DNA of 64,000 nucleotides from CAYUYV01 sp050331455 (lineage in GTDB: Bacteria > Pseudomonadota > Alphaproteobacteria > JAJFIK01), in assembly GCA_050331455.1 (NCBI GenBank), contig JBHJGV010000027.1, forward strand, positions 1 through 64,000, written 5' to 3'. Under the pieces are notes generated by a model, which was not told the origin of the DNA, did no database searches, and saw nothing but the letters and a program-made list of their open reading frames with translations. Within the stretch, counting starts at the first letter, position 1; the number at the start of each line of letters is the position of its first letter. This document shows positions 1 through 8,773 of this stretch, one piece after another. The position numbers were made by a program, and so were the translations under genes.

Positions 1-249
1 CGCCTCCAGCTTCACGCCCTGGCCTACAATCTCGCCAATTTCCTGCGCACCCTGACGCTTCCCAAAGAGATCGAGCAGTGGTGCCTCACCACCCTTCGCG
101 AGAAGCTCGTAAAGATCGGGGCCAAGGTCATTACCCATGCCCGTTATGCCGTGTTCCAGATGGCCGAGGTCGCCGTGCCGCGTGATCTCATGCGCCGCAT
201 CCTCGAGAACATCGCGGATCTGGGGCGACCGGCTGGCCCAGCGGCTTGA
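1..249 (+). pseudogene. IS1380-type transposase, C-terminal end (cut by window edge)
   Basis: Frame 1 is open from the first base to TGA at 247-249 and encodes 82 residues. They match what is known of the C-terminal end of IS1380-family DDE transposases: a helix carrying LANFLRTL, then W-x-LTTLREKLVKIGAKV and a closing FQMAEVAVPRDLM segment. The start lies outside the window, so it cannot be said whether the transposase is intact. No terminal inverted repeat of the IS was recognised just after the stop. The family call rests on recall of the conserved C-terminus. Confidence 0.75.
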
Positions 250-662
250 AGAAGGGAACCATCATGAGATGACCAAGGGAAAACTGTGCCTGAATGATGG
301 GAGTGTTGGCCAAAATGGCTTCTTAGAGGCGATTTTCGGCGCTACCATCCCGTCAAGATTGAGAATTGAAGTCCAGAACCGCAGCGTCGGCGTTCAGATG
401 GCGCCCCGCAACGCGATTTTGGACTTCATATGAGGAATGTCGGTTGAAGCTTGGATCGCAAATCTGGCCTTCAGCAGATCGCATGAGCCGCCGCCGTGAC
501 GATGGGAATAGTTGCGTCGTTAAGTGGTTGCAATCACAGATCAGGAGCCAGACAATCCTAAGCCCGCCGAGGGAAAGTTTGATAATCCAGCACAGCACCG
601 TGATTGCAACCACTTAAAGGCGTACGGCAGGAGCGCAGGCTTCAGATAGGGAGATACCAGCA
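250..662. other. Intergenic accessory stretch
   Basis: About 410 bases between the transposase end and the S41-like gene. It contains a 9-bp inverted pair (367-375 and 420-428) and a 98-bp element with perfect 18-bp inverted ends, listed separately. Short open frames here have no recognisable protein signature and are not called. Base composition is more AT-rich than the core genes further right. Confidence 0.5.
520..617. repeat. 98-bp element with perfect 18-bp terminal inverted repeats
   Basis: Bases 520-537 (TTAAGTGGTTGCAATCAC) and 600-617 are exact reverse complements, separated by 62 bases. The arms do not extend further on either side (519/618 and 538/599 mismatch). The outer ends carry TTAA, so a TA target duplication of the IS630/Tc1 kind is possible but not proven. 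It could be a miniature transposable element or a regulatory hairpin, as it ends 45 bases before the next gene. Confidence 0.6.
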
Positions 663-2144
663 GTGCAAAACTGGAAAAGCATCATCAGCCTAATTGGGTT
701 TTGCGTGGTCGCAGCGCCGGTCCTGGCCGAACCCCAGGAGCAGCCATTTGACGGCGAGTTTATGAGCGCCGAAGACGTTAAGGCTGACTTCACAAAACTG
801 TATTCAGGCCTCCAGAGCGGTCACTACGACCTCTATATCCACGAGCCAAAGAGCGCATATGACGCCTTGTTCCGACAGCTGAACACACGCATCACCGAAT
901 CCATGCCCCGTTCTGAAGCTCTGCTGCTCTTCCAAGAGTTCACGGCATTTGGTCGGATCTCCCATGCGAGCATCGACATTACGGATGTCATCCGCAAGCG
1001 TTATAGGAGTGCGGATGAGAGGATTTTTCCCATTATTCCATCCATTGTGGATGGGCGCTTTTTTGTTAAGGAAAACCAGTCCTCTCAAACTGCTATCAAG
1101 CCGGGGGACGAAATCATCTCCCTCAATGGTCGCCCCATGGCCGCATGGCTTGAACGCTTGGAAAGCTTGATCTCTGGCGACACTGCAGCTTTGCGCCTAG
1201 CCCAACTTGAGGCAGGTTTCAGCTACTGGCTATTGCTGCATAACGACTACACCGCCGATATGCAGGTTCAGGTCATACATGCCTCTGGCGATCAAGAAAC
1301 TTATTTGATATCTGCGCTGAACGATGCAGAGCGCTTAGCCAATCAGCCCGAGAGCACCAATCAGTTTGAGCTGCCCATCCATGAGCGCACAGCACGTATG
1401 CTCGATGATCAGATCGCCTATCTGCGTCCAGGGCCATTTTACAACTTCGAGAACCCTGACCAGCTTTATGATCCAAAAGGCTTTGTGACTTTTATCGATG
1501 GTGCATTCGGTACCTTTGTGGAGGCAGGTGCCAATGCGCTGATCTTGGATATGCGAAACAATCCTGGTGGAAGCAACACCTTGAGCGACCCAATGGTTGC
1601 CTGGTTTGCGGATGAACCTTTCAAGTTCGCATCTTCCTTCAGGGTCAAATCCAGCCCGGAAGCTCAGGCTTCTAATCAGGCACGGCTAGATTCTAATCCT
1701 GACGCGGACGATACTGTATCAACGCGATATGCGCAGCTCTACTCCGAGACTCCTTATGGTGAAGTGTTCGAGTACGATATCCCTCTTGTTAAACCTCGTT
1801 CTGGGACAAAATTTGAAGGGCGTGTCTTTGCGCTTGTGGACCGGCAGAGTTATTCCCAGGCCGTCAATGTCGCTGCTACATTACAAGACTATGGGTTCGG
1901 GATTGTTCTAGGGGAAGATACGACGGATTTTGCTACCACGATCGCATCTGTAGAGACATTCCGTTTGCCTATCAGTAATGCCGAGGTCCGTTTCCCCAAA
2001 GCCCTAATCATTCGTCCGTCTGGAGACGACACACCAGGCCCAGTTACGCCAGATGTTCCTATCGAACGCCCGATCGAGGCTACTGAAAGCGACGTAGTCC
2101 TTCAAAGAGCTGTCTCGCATATCAAAAATGATCTTGCCGGATGA
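663..2144 (+). CDS. Secreted S41-family (C-terminal processing) peptidase-like protein
   Basis: 493 residues from a GTG start with a GGGAG about 13 bases upstream. The N-terminus is a signal peptide (hydrophobic 9-20, cleavage after AxA near residue 22). A PDZ-like stretch with IKPGDEIISLNG lies around residue 145. The S41 core follows: LILDMRNNPGGS near 300 and a segment with SYSQAVNVAA near 400, where the nucleophile serine of the family sits. This suggests a periplasmic or exported protease of the Ctp/tricorn type. Codon use is visibly more AT-rich than the housekeeping block, which fits acquisition with the transposase remnant. The substrate is unknown, and catalytic competence is inferred only. 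Confidence 0.7.
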   Translation: MQNWKSIISLIGFCVVAAPVLAEPQEQPFDGEFMSAEDVKADFTKLYSGLQSGHYDLYIHEPKSAYDALFRQLNTRITESMPRSEALLLFQEFTAFGRISHASIDITDVIRKRYRSADERIFPIIPSIVDGRFFVKENQSSQTAIKPGDEIISLNGRPMAAWLERLESLISGDTAALRLAQLEAGFSYWLLLHNDYTADMQVQVIHASGDQETYLISALNDAERLANQPESTNQFELPIHERTARMLDDQIAYLRPGPFYNFENPDQLYDPKGFVTFIDGAFGTFVEAGANALILDMRNNPGGSNTLSDPMVAWFADEPFKFASSFRVKSSPEAQASNQARLDSNPDADDTVSTRYAQLYSETPYGEVFEYDIPLVKPRSGTKFEGRVFALVDRQSYSQAVNVAATLQDYGFGIVLGEDTTDFATTIASVETFRLPISNAEVRFPKALIIRPSGDDTPGPVTPDVPIERPIEATESDVVLQRAVSHIKNDLAG

Positions 2145-2157
2145 ACCTCAAATTCGT

Positions 2158-2472
2158 TCATACGCGCTTCGGCCTGACACGTTTGGGAAGGTCGGCTGAT
2201 GACAGCGACAGGCCAACTTCGTCATGTGCAGGATCGGCGAGATCGCCCAGCCCCTCCAGAAGCCCCAGGGCATGGAGAACAGAGGCATAGATGCCAATGC
2301 TCACGCCATGATCGCCGTCTTCGACGCGGGCCAGCGTCTTGCGCGTCGTGAACGCCCGATCCGCCACGGTTTCCATGGTCAGGCCCCGGCGCTTGCGCGC
2401 ATCGCCAATGTCGCCGCCCAGCTTGCGCAAGGTCCGGCGCACAGCGCTCGGCGGCGTGGTCGGAGTCGGCAT
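2158..2472 (-). CDS. HipB-like XRE helix-turn-helix regulator (orphan)
   Basis: 104 residues from ATG at 2472, preceded by AAGGA. A longer TTG-started frame exists but has no better ribosome site. The helix-turn-helix lies around residues 15-70: IGDARKRRGLTMETVADRAFTTRKTLARVEDGD, typical of HipB-type repressors. HipB normally represses and neutralises a HipA kinase encoded just downstream. Here the downstream neighbour is the convergent S41-like gene and no HipA frame is present, so it is an orphan regulator or a relic of a toxin-antitoxin pair. The tail after residue 80 is charged and probably disordered. Confidence 0.7.
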   Translation of the reverse strand: MPTPTTPPSAVRRTLRKLGGDIGDARKRRGLTMETVADRAFTTRKTLARVEDGDHGVSIGIYASVLHALGLLEGLGDLADPAHDEVGLSLSSADLPKRVRPKRV

Positions 2473-2479
2473 GACGCAT

Positions 2480-2518
2480 CCTTCGTAACTCAATAAGTCA
2501 TATTATGGGTCACGAAGG
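2480..2518. promoter_or_regulatory. Possible operator of the HipB-like gene
   Basis: Just upstream of the start, CCTTCG (2480-2485) and CGAAGG (2513-2518) form an inverted pair with 27 bases between them, flanked by GTAAC/GTTAC-like ends. Autoregulation at such a site would be normal for HipB-type proteins. The arms are short, so this is only suggestive. Confidence 0.25.
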
Positions 2519-2718
2519 TTACAATATCAAGAATTGAGTGGATCGGCGCATGATCCATACCCAAAGCGGAGATTCGTCTGCACGCACTTCTGGTCGTCAA
2601 ATTTCATCAATCAAACGCGGCGGTCCTTTGCGTGCAAACCGCCGTGCTGGCGGCGACCCGGTCCCCTGTCGGTTGCTCATTCAAAGCGGCATGGAGAGCC
2701 GAGATACAATCGGAAACA

Positions 2719-2737
2719 GTTCGCACCGATCTGCGAA
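2719..2737 (-). terminator. Weak hairpin after guaA
   Basis: TTCGCA (2720-2725) and TGCGAA (2732-2737) form a 6-bp stem just past the guaA stop in the minus direction. It is followed by only a short T-rich run, so termination here is uncertain. Confidence 0.3.
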
Positions 2738-2743
2738 TGCATC

Positions 2744-4291
2744 TCACTCCCATTCAATCGTGCCCGGAGGTTTGGATGTGATGTCGTAGACGACGCGGTT
2801 GATGCCGGGGACTTCGTTGATGATGCGGTTTGCGGTTCGGCCCAGAAAGGCGTGGTCGAAGGGGTAGTAATCGGCCGTCATGCCGTCGGTCGCGGTCACG
2901 GCGCGCAGGGCGCAGACATGGTCATAGGATCGTCCGTCCCCCATCACACCCACGCTCTTGACGGGAAGCAGCACCGCGAAGGCCTGCCAGATCGCGTCAT
3001 AGAGGCCGGCCGTCCGGATCTCCTCCAGGAAGATCACATCGGCCTTGCGCAAAATACGGATTTTTTCCTCGGTGATCTCGCCCGGCATGCGGATGGCAAG
3101 GCCGGGCCCCGGAAAGGGATGGCGGCCGACGAAATGATCCGGTAGGCCGAGTTCGCGTCCCAGGTCCCGGACCTCGTCCTTGAACAGCTCACGTAAGGGC
3201 TCCACGAGTTTGAGGCGCATGCGCTCCGGCAGCCCGCCCACATTGTGGTGGGACTTGATGGTCACGCTGGGCCCGCCCGTGAAGGACACGCTTTCGATAA
3301 CATCGGGATAGAGCGTGCCTTGCGCCAGGAAATCCGCGCCGCCGACCTTGCCGGCCTCTTCCTCGAAGACGTCAATAAAGGTGGCACCGATGATCTTGCG
3401 CTTTTGCTCCGGATCCGACACGCCGGCGAGGCGGTCCAGAAACAGGGGCCCGGCCTCCACATGGACGAGGGGGATGTTGTAATGATCCCGGAACAGACGG
3501 ACGACCTCCTCGCCCTCCCCTTCCCGCATCAGGCCCGTATCTACGAACACGCAGGTGAGCTGGTCGCCGATGGCTTCGTGGAGCAAGACGGCCGTTACGG
3601 AGGAATCGACCCCGCCGGACAGGCCGCACAATACCCGGCCCCGGCCCACCTGGGCGCGGATGCGCTCGACGGCGCCGGCCCGGAAGGCCTCCATGGTCCA
3701 ATCCCCGGTACAGCCCGCCACACCGCGCACGAAATTGCCCAACAGGGCAGCGCCGTGGGGCGTATGCACCACCTCGGGATGGAACTGCACGCCGTAAAAA
3801 CCGCGGGCGTCGTCCGCAATCGCTGCGAACGGTGCGCCGTCGCTCACACCGACGGCGCTGAAGCCCTCCGGAAGTACCGTGACCCGGTCCCCGTGGCTCA
3901 TCCACACGGTTTCCCGGGCCCCAGGAGGCCATAAGCCGTCGAACAGGCGGCAATGGCCGGTGACGTCGAGGAAGGCCCGGCCGAATTCGCGGTGGTCGGA
4001 CATGTCGACGGCCCCGCCGAGCTGGGCACACATGGTCTGCTGGCCATAGCAGATGCCCAGAACCGGCACACCGAGCTCAAAGACCCGCTGGGGCGCGCGG
4101 GGTGTATCCACTGCCGTGACGCTCGCCGGCCCGCCAGACAGGATCACGGCGGCGGGGGGCACGGGCCCCAGGGCCGCGTCGGCCTTGTTGAAGGGGACAA
4201 TTTCACAATAGACCCCGGCCTCCCGCACCCGCCGTGCGATGAGCTGGGTGACCTGGGATCCGAAATCGATAATCAGGATGCGGTCGGTCAC
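2744..4291 (-). CDS. guaA: GMP synthase (glutamine-hydrolysing)
   Basis: 515 residues, the usual full length. It converts XMP, glutamine and ATP to GMP in the cytosol, the last step of guanine nucleotide synthesis. The class I glutamine amidotransferase domain covers about residues 1-195, with nucleophile Cys81 in GICYGQQ and the catalytic His/Glu in GVQFHPEV. The ATP pyrophosphatase domain follows with the P-loop LSGGVDSSV near residue 225. The C-terminal dimerisation domain ends in the family hallmark KPPGTIEWE. It is the last gene of a minus-strand block; the TPR gene ends only seven bases upstream, so co-transcription is likely. Confidence 0.98.
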   Translation of the reverse strand: MTDRILIIDFGSQVTQLIARRVREAGVYCEIVPFNKADAALGPVPPAAVILSGGPASVTAVDTPRAPQRVFELGVPVLGICYGQQTMCAQLGGAVDMSDHREFGRAFLDVTGHCRLFDGLWPPGARETVWMSHGDRVTVLPEGFSAVGVSDGAPFAAIADDARGFYGVQFHPEVVHTPHGAALLGNFVRGVAGCTGDWTMEAFRAGAVERIRAQVGRGRVLCGLSGGVDSSVTAVLLHEAIGDQLTCVFVDTGLMREGEGEEVVRLFRDHYNIPLVHVEAGPLFLDRLAGVSDPEQKRKIIGATFIDVFEEEAGKVGGADFLAQGTLYPDVIESVSFTGGPSVTIKSHHNVGGLPERMRLKLVEPLRELFKDEVRDLGRELGLPDHFVGRHPFPGPGLAIRMPGEITEEKIRILRKADVIFLEEIRTAGLYDAIWQAFAVLLPVKSVGVMGDGRSYDHVCALRAVTATDGMTADYYPFDHAFLGRTANRIINEVPGINRVVYDITSKPPGTIEWE

Positions 4292-4298
4292 GGCGGCG

Positions 4299-4811
4299 TC
4301 AGGGCTGGGCCGGTTTGTTCGCGGTCTGCACGGCTGTGTTCAGCGCACGGAACTCCGGGCAGCGGCCGCTGCACAGACGGCGCAGGCGCTCCAGATTGCG
4401 CGCTGCGTCCTCGGCCTTGCCATCGGCCAGGGCTGCCTCGCCGGCCCATTGCAGGGCTTTTAAATCATCGGGATCGATGGCCAGGGCCGTGGTGTAATGC
4501 TTCATGGCCCGGTCGCGCCGGCCTGCCCGCTCATGGGATTTGCCGAGCCAGGCGAAGGCCCGGGCATTTTTGGGGTGGGCCACGACGGCATGCTCCAGAT
4601 AATCGATGGCCTGCGTGGCCTTATCGGCGTTGAAGGCTTCGATGCCCCGCTGCATCAGATAGGCGGACACCGAATGGGCGTTGTCGCTGGTCACGCCGGC
4701 CGCTCGGCCGGCCGATGGCACGGCCAATACGGCGAGCGTCACCGAAAGGGCGGTCACGAGCCCGATGCGCGCCAGCCAAGACCCGGACCCGTTCATGATC
4801 GACCGTCCCAT
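4299..4811 (-). CDS. Exported tetratricopeptide-repeat protein
   Basis: 170 residues from ATG at 4811, chosen because GGAAGG sits a few bases upstream; the open frame runs further 5' but without a ribosome site. An N-terminal hydrophobic segment (about residues 13-35, ending SAGRAAG) looks like a signal peptide. At least two TPR units follow (residues about 50-120: AIDYLEHAVVAHPKNARAFAWLGKSHERAG and its successor), then a short Cys pair in RRLCSGRC. TPR proteins mediate protein-protein contacts; the partner is unknown. It lies between rsmB-like and guaA genes in one transcriptional direction. Confidence 0.75.
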   Translation of the reverse strand: MGRSIMNGSGSWLARIGLVTALSVTLAVLAVPSAGRAAGVTSDNAHSVSAYLMQRGIEAFNADKATQAIDYLEHAVVAHPKNARAFAWLGKSHERAGRRDRAMKHYTTALAIDPDDLKALQWAGEAALADGKAEDAARNLERLRRLCSGRCPEFRALNTAVQTANKPAQP

Positions 4812-4897
4812 TCCTGATCCTTCCCCGTAAACCGCGTGCCGCCGGCACAATCGTGTTCCTGTCATAGGGTCGGATACATCATCTTGACATGGGGGCG

Positions 4898-6304
4898 TCA
4901 AGGGAGCCGCCGGAAGGCGGCCAGAAAGAAGCCATCCGTGCCGCTGATATGGGGTGCAAGCAGAAGGGACCCATCATCCCCGCCCAGGGCAGCCGGCTCG
5001 GGCTGCCCGGACACCGGCCGCGCAGATCCCGGGCAGGCAGACGGGGGCAGACCCGCCTGCGCCCACAGGCCCCGGGCCGGCACGGGCTCGAAATCCCGGC
5101 GCCCGCTGAAGACCCGCGCGGTGACTGCCGTGTTTTCCGCCTCGAACAGAGAACAGGTCACATAGACCAGACGTCCGCCCGGGCGCACGAGGCGCACCGC
5201 CCGCTCAAGGATGCCGGTCTGGATGGCCTGGAGGTCGCCCAATGCCTCGGGCGTCAGTTGCCACCGGGCCTCGGGGCGGCGCCGCCAAGTCCCGGAGCCG
5301 GAGCAAGGCGCATCGACAAAGACGAGGTCCGCCGCTTCGGCCAGGGGGGCAAGATCCGGATCCGCCGCACCGGTCCCGTCCGGCTGCCACGGCGTGATAG
5401 GGCGGCACGCCGCAATCGACAGACCGGCCCGGTCGATCCGTTCCTGGGCCCTGGCGAGGCGGTGCGCAGCGGTATCGCAAGCCAGCAGGCGCCCGCGGTC
5501 ATGCATCATGGCGCCAAGGGCCAGGGTCTTGCCGCCGGCTCCGGCGCACAGGTCGATCACAATGGCATCCGGCGCCGCACCGGAAAGGGCCGCCGCCAAT
5601 TGAGAGCCCTCGTCCTGGATCTCGACCAGACCACGCCGATAGGCCTCAAGCGTGCGAAGATCGGGTCGCTTTTGCGTCTCCTTCCCCGCTGCATGGGCCT
5701 GTCGTGTGGGCCCCCGGGCCGCCACACGCAGGCCCCACGGGCTGATCGGGCAGGGCGTGACGGGCGGACCGTCCGGGCCGAGAGCATCCTTCAAGGCGCC
5801 GACCATCGCCGCCCGCTCCACCTTGAGCGTATTGACGCGCAAATCGAGGGGCGCGCGCGCATCGAAGGCGGGCAGGCCCTTTTCCGGATCGAAACGGGGA
5901 TCGAACCGTGCCGCCATCCAGTCCGGCAGGTTGAGGCGCACGGCGGGCGGGGCCTCGGCGTCCGGCCCATACTCCAGGGCGCGGCGTTCCGCCTGGGTCA
6001 GGGGCGCCGGATTGTGGCCCAGGCCGTCGCAACAGGCTTCAAGATCGTCAAACCCCATCCCGCGCTCCAGGAGGCACGCCGCCAGGACAAGGGCCCGGGG
6101 GCTGTCGGTCCCCATCCGAAAGGCGCATTCGCCGCGGCGTCGGAAGACGGCGTAGAGGGTTTCGCCGATCCGGGCCCGATCCTTGGACCCCGCGAAGCGG
6201 TTCGCCCGGCCCCAGGCGCGCAAGGCATCGTCCGCCCCCTGACCGGATCGCTCGATCTCGCCCACAAGGTCCATGGCCGCGCTCAAAATGCCGCCGGGCC
6301 GCAT
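4898..6304 (-). CDS. rsmB: RsmB-like 16S rRNA (cytosine-5) methyltransferase
   Basis: 468 residues. The N-terminal NusB-like RNA-binding part is residues about 1-140. The Rossmann methyltransferase domain carries the SAM motif VIDLCAGAGGKTLALGA near residue 250 and the two family cysteines: PCSGSGTWRRRP (motif IV) and YVTCSLFEAEN (motif VI), the catalytic pair of the NOL1/NOP2/Sun family. It methylates a cytosine in 16S rRNA; the exact site is inferred from the RsmB-like architecture. The start has only a weak ribosome site; an ATG 10 codons further in is an alternative. It is followed by the TPR gene with overlapping upstream sequence. Confidence 0.9.
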   Translation of the reverse strand: MRPGGILSAAMDLVGEIERSGQGADDALRAWGRANRFAGSKDRARIGETLYAVFRRRGECAFRMGTDSPRALVLAACLLERGMGFDDLEACCDGLGHNPAPLTQAERRALEYGPDAEAPPAVRLNLPDWMAARFDPRFDPEKGLPAFDARAPLDLRVNTLKVERAAMVGALKDALGPDGPPVTPCPISPWGLRVAARGPTRQAHAAGKETQKRPDLRTLEAYRRGLVEIQDEGSQLAAALSGAAPDAIVIDLCAGAGGKTLALGAMMHDRGRLLACDTAAHRLARAQERIDRAGLSIAACRPITPWQPDGTGAADPDLAPLAEAADLVFVDAPCSGSGTWRRRPEARWQLTPEALGDLQAIQTGILERAVRLVRPGGRLVYVTCSLFEAENTAVTARVFSGRRDFEPVPARGLWAQAGLPPSACPGSARPVSGQPEPAALGGDDGSLLLAPHISGTDGFFLAAFRRLP

Positions 6305-6321
6305 GGCATTACACCGCCGGG

Positions 6322-7137
6322 TCAGCCGGTGGCGCCGGAGGTCTTTTTGAACCCCAGCGCCACCACATACATTTCACTGGAATCGGATCGGCTCGCGTCG
6401 GGCTTGGCATGGCGGACGGTGGTGAAATCCTCCCGCAGCGCGGACAGCAGGCTGCCCTCCGCACCGCCCTGGAGCACCTTGGCGCAAAAGCTGCCCCCGG
6501 GTTCCAGCACCTCCCGGGCGAAGGCATGGGCCGCCTCACACAGACCGACAATGCGCAAATGATCCGTCGGCCGATGGCCCGTTGCCGGCGCCGCCATGTC
6601 CGACAGGACCGCATGGACGGGGCCATTGATGAGCGAGCGAAGAATGTCCGGCGTCTCGGGATCGAGGAAGTCGTGTTCCTGGAGGATGGCACCGGGCACC
6701 GGATCGATGGCGACAAGGTCGATGCCGACCACGCGGTCCGCTCCGGCGCGTTCCACGGCCACCTGGGTCCACCCGCCCGGTGCGGCACCGAGATCGACGA
6801 CACCGGCCCCGGCACGGATCAGATGGAACCGGTCATCGAGATCGATCAGCTTGAAGGCGGCGCGGGACCGGTAGCCTGCCTTTTTCGCGGCGGCCACATA
6901 GGGGTCGTTCAACTGACGCTGGAGCCAGCGGGACGAGGACAGCCGCCGACCCTTTGCCGTCTCCACACGGACTTTCAGGGCACGGCCGGAGACCGGATCA
7001 CCCGGGGCCTCGCCGCCGCCCAGCCGGCGCACGGCCGATCCAGCGCGGCGCGTGCCTGCTGGGGCACTCGAAGGACCCGGGCTGCGGCTTGGACGGCTCC
7101 GGCCGGGCGAACCCGGGCGCTTGGGGGGCTTTGCCAT
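6322..7137 (-). CDS. rlmE: 23S rRNA (uridine-2'-O) methyltransferase RlmE (FtsJ)
   Basis: 271 residues from ATG at 7137; an upstream TTG in frame is less likely. A basic, Pro/Ser/Arg-rich N-terminal extension (about 60 residues) precedes the RrmJ/FtsJ fold. The SAM site VVDLGAAPGGWTQVA is present, and the catalytic K-D-K-E set is visible in SRAAFKLIDLD, LSDMAAPATG and GSFCAKVLQGG, with the closing YVVALGFKK. It methylates U2552 in the A-loop of 23S rRNA during late 50S assembly. It lies between ppx/gppA and rsmB on the same strand, so the block groups ribosome modification with stringent-response-linked enzymes. Confidence 0.93.
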   Translation of the reverse strand: MAKPPKRPGSPGRSRPSRSPGPSSAPAGTRRAGSAVRRLGGGEAPGDPVSGRALKVRVETAKGRRLSSSRWLQRQLNDPYVAAAKKAGYRSRAAFKLIDLDDRFHLIRAGAGVVDLGAAPGGWTQVAVERAGADRVVGIDLVAIDPVPGAILQEHDFLDPETPDILRSLINGPVHAVLSDMAAPATGHRPTDHLRIVGLCEAAHAFAREVLEPGGSFCAKVLQGGAEGSLLSALREDFTTVRHAKPDASRSDSSEMYVVALGFKKTSGATG

Positions 7138-7267
7138 GACGTGATTTCCAAAGGCGGTGGGGCCGCCGGGCAAGCCGCGGCCTAACGTTCATTTCCAGAT
7201 GGGTCATACCAGATAAACGCAAGACCATCGCCCATCTCCGGCACCCGGATCAGGGAGGCACGGGCGC

Positions 7268-8773
7268 TCAGGGACGGGCGTGGCGCGGGCCCGCCATGCG
7301 CCGACGGCGATTTTTGCGGGCGGGACGGGCCATCAAGGACAGGAGGATCCCCTCCCGCAACCCCCGATCAGCCACCCGCAAACGCGGTGTAGGCCAAAGA
7401 CTGTCGATGGCTTCCAGGATCGCGCAGCCGGCCAGGACGAAATCGGCCCGGTCGGTGCCGATGCAAGGCAGAAGGGAGCGATCCGGGTGGTCGAGGGCGG
7501 CCAGCTTGCGAATGAGCCCGCGGGCCCGCTCCATCTCCAACCAGACGCCGTCGACCTGCTCCCGGTCATACCGTGGCAAACCGAGCATGAGGCCGGCCAG
7601 GGTCGTCACGGTTCCCGACGTGCCGATAATATGGGCGTTCCCGGTTCCAAAATCCCCGCGCAACGGGTCCGCCCCCGTAAAGGTCGACAGGCTCGCGCGC
7701 ATCTCGGCCACCATGACCGGATAGACCTCCGGCTCCAGATGCGGCGTTCCGAACCGTTCGGTAAGATTGACCACGCCATACGGCAGGGACGTCCAGGATG
7801 CAACGGTCGGGAAGGGCCGATCCCGGCCGGCACCCCGCAGGTTCAGCCAGATCAGTTCGGTGCTGCCGCCGCCGATATCGAACACAAGGGCCGTGGAGCA
7901 GGTGCGATCCACCAGGGGCCAGCATCCCATGGCCGCCAGCCAGGCTTCCTCGGCGGGCGGAATGATCTCGAGAACAAGCCCCGTTTCCCGGTGGATCCGA
8001 TCGAGGAACTCCTGACCGTTCCGGGCGCAACGGCAGGCCTGGGTGGCGATGGACCGGGCGACCGTCACGCCGCGGCGTTCCATCTTGGCGACACAGACCT
8101 GGAGCGCTTCGATGGCCCGGTCCATGGCCTGGGGGTCGAGCACGCCGGTTCCGCTGAGATTTTCGCCAAGGCAGACTGTGCGTGAATAGGCATCAATGAC
8201 CGAAAAGCCCGAGCGTCGTGGCCGCGCCACCAGAAGGCGGCAGTTGTTCGTACCCAGATCAAGCGCCGCATAGACCTGTGCGCTACCGTTCTGCGCACCG
8301 CGCGGCCGGTGGCCCCGATTGGCCATGGTCTGTTGGAACAGGGAGCCCAGCCAGGCCGCAGACGGCCGGCTGACCGGTGGCCGGCTGACTGGCGGTTGAT
8401 TGGCCTCGGATCGCGGGGTGGGCGCCCGGTCTGCTCCGGAGCGCGCCGGAGCGTCGCCGCCCCGGGATCGGCCAGGCCGGGCCGGATCGGTGCCGGACGG
8501 GCCACCGCTGCCCCCGAGCGCGCCCATTATGGGGGGCGTCACATCCGCAGAAGGTTGGGCGGGATGCCGATACGCGGATACCGCCCCAGTCCGGGACCCC
8601 GCCCGATCGAGAGGATTGCGGTCCAGAGAATGGCGTTCATTGGCATGGGGCACGCCACGTGATGTCTCCGCCACGGCGTGGGATGGGGCTGTTTTGGAGA
8701 AGTCGCGGGGTGCGGACTCCGGGCGGGTGTGATCCGCTTGGGGATGTTGCTTGTCGTATGTCCAATCGACCAT
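7268..8773 (-). CDS. Ppx/GppA family exopolyphosphatase or pppGpp phosphatase
   Basis: 501 residues from ATG at 8773, which has GGAG eight bases upstream. The first 150 residues are low-complexity (Pro, Arg, Ser, Gly; duplicated PPVSRP units) and likely disordered. The actin-like ASKHA core begins at YAALDLGTNNCRLLV near residue 165, with the second phosphate motif VFDIGGGSTEL near 290 and GTSGTVTTLAGL near 370, as in Ppx/GppA enzymes. These hydrolyse polyphosphate ends or pppGpp. An internal ATG at 8326 would remove the tail but lacks a ribosome site. Which substrate is used cannot be told from sequence. Confidence 0.9.
   Translation of the reverse strand: MVDWTYDKQHPQADHTRPESAPRDFSKTAPSHAVAETSRGVPHANERHSLDRNPLDRAGSRTGAVSAYRHPAQPSADVTPPIMGALGGSGGPSGTDPARPGRSRGGDAPARSGADRAPTPRSEANQPPVSRPPVSRPSAAWLGSLFQQTMANRGHRPRGAQNGSAQVYAALDLGTNNCRLLVARPRRSGFSVIDAYSRTVCLGENLSGTGVLDPQAMDRAIEALQVCVAKMERRGVTVARSIATQACRCARNGQEFLDRIHRETGLVLEIIPPAEEAWLAAMGCWPLVDRTCSTALVFDIGGGSTELIWLNLRGAGRDRPFPTVASWTSLPYGVVNLTERFGTPHLEPEVYPVMVAEMRASLSTFTGADPLRGDFGTGNAHIIGTSGTVTTLAGLMLGLPRYDREQVDGVWLEMERARGLIRKLAALDHPDRSLLPCIGTDRADFVLAGCAILEAIDSLWPTPRLRVADRGLREGILLSLMARPARKNRRRRMAGPRHARP

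Noticed and set aside
366..617. 83-codon frame between the transposase end and the S41-like gene
   Set aside because: It ends inside the inverted-repeat element, has no ribosome site and no recognisable sequence.
4889..6562. 557-codon plus-strand frame opposite the rsmB-like gene
   Set aside because: Shadow of a conserved minus-strand gene; composition dominated by Arg/Gly/Pro and no motif.
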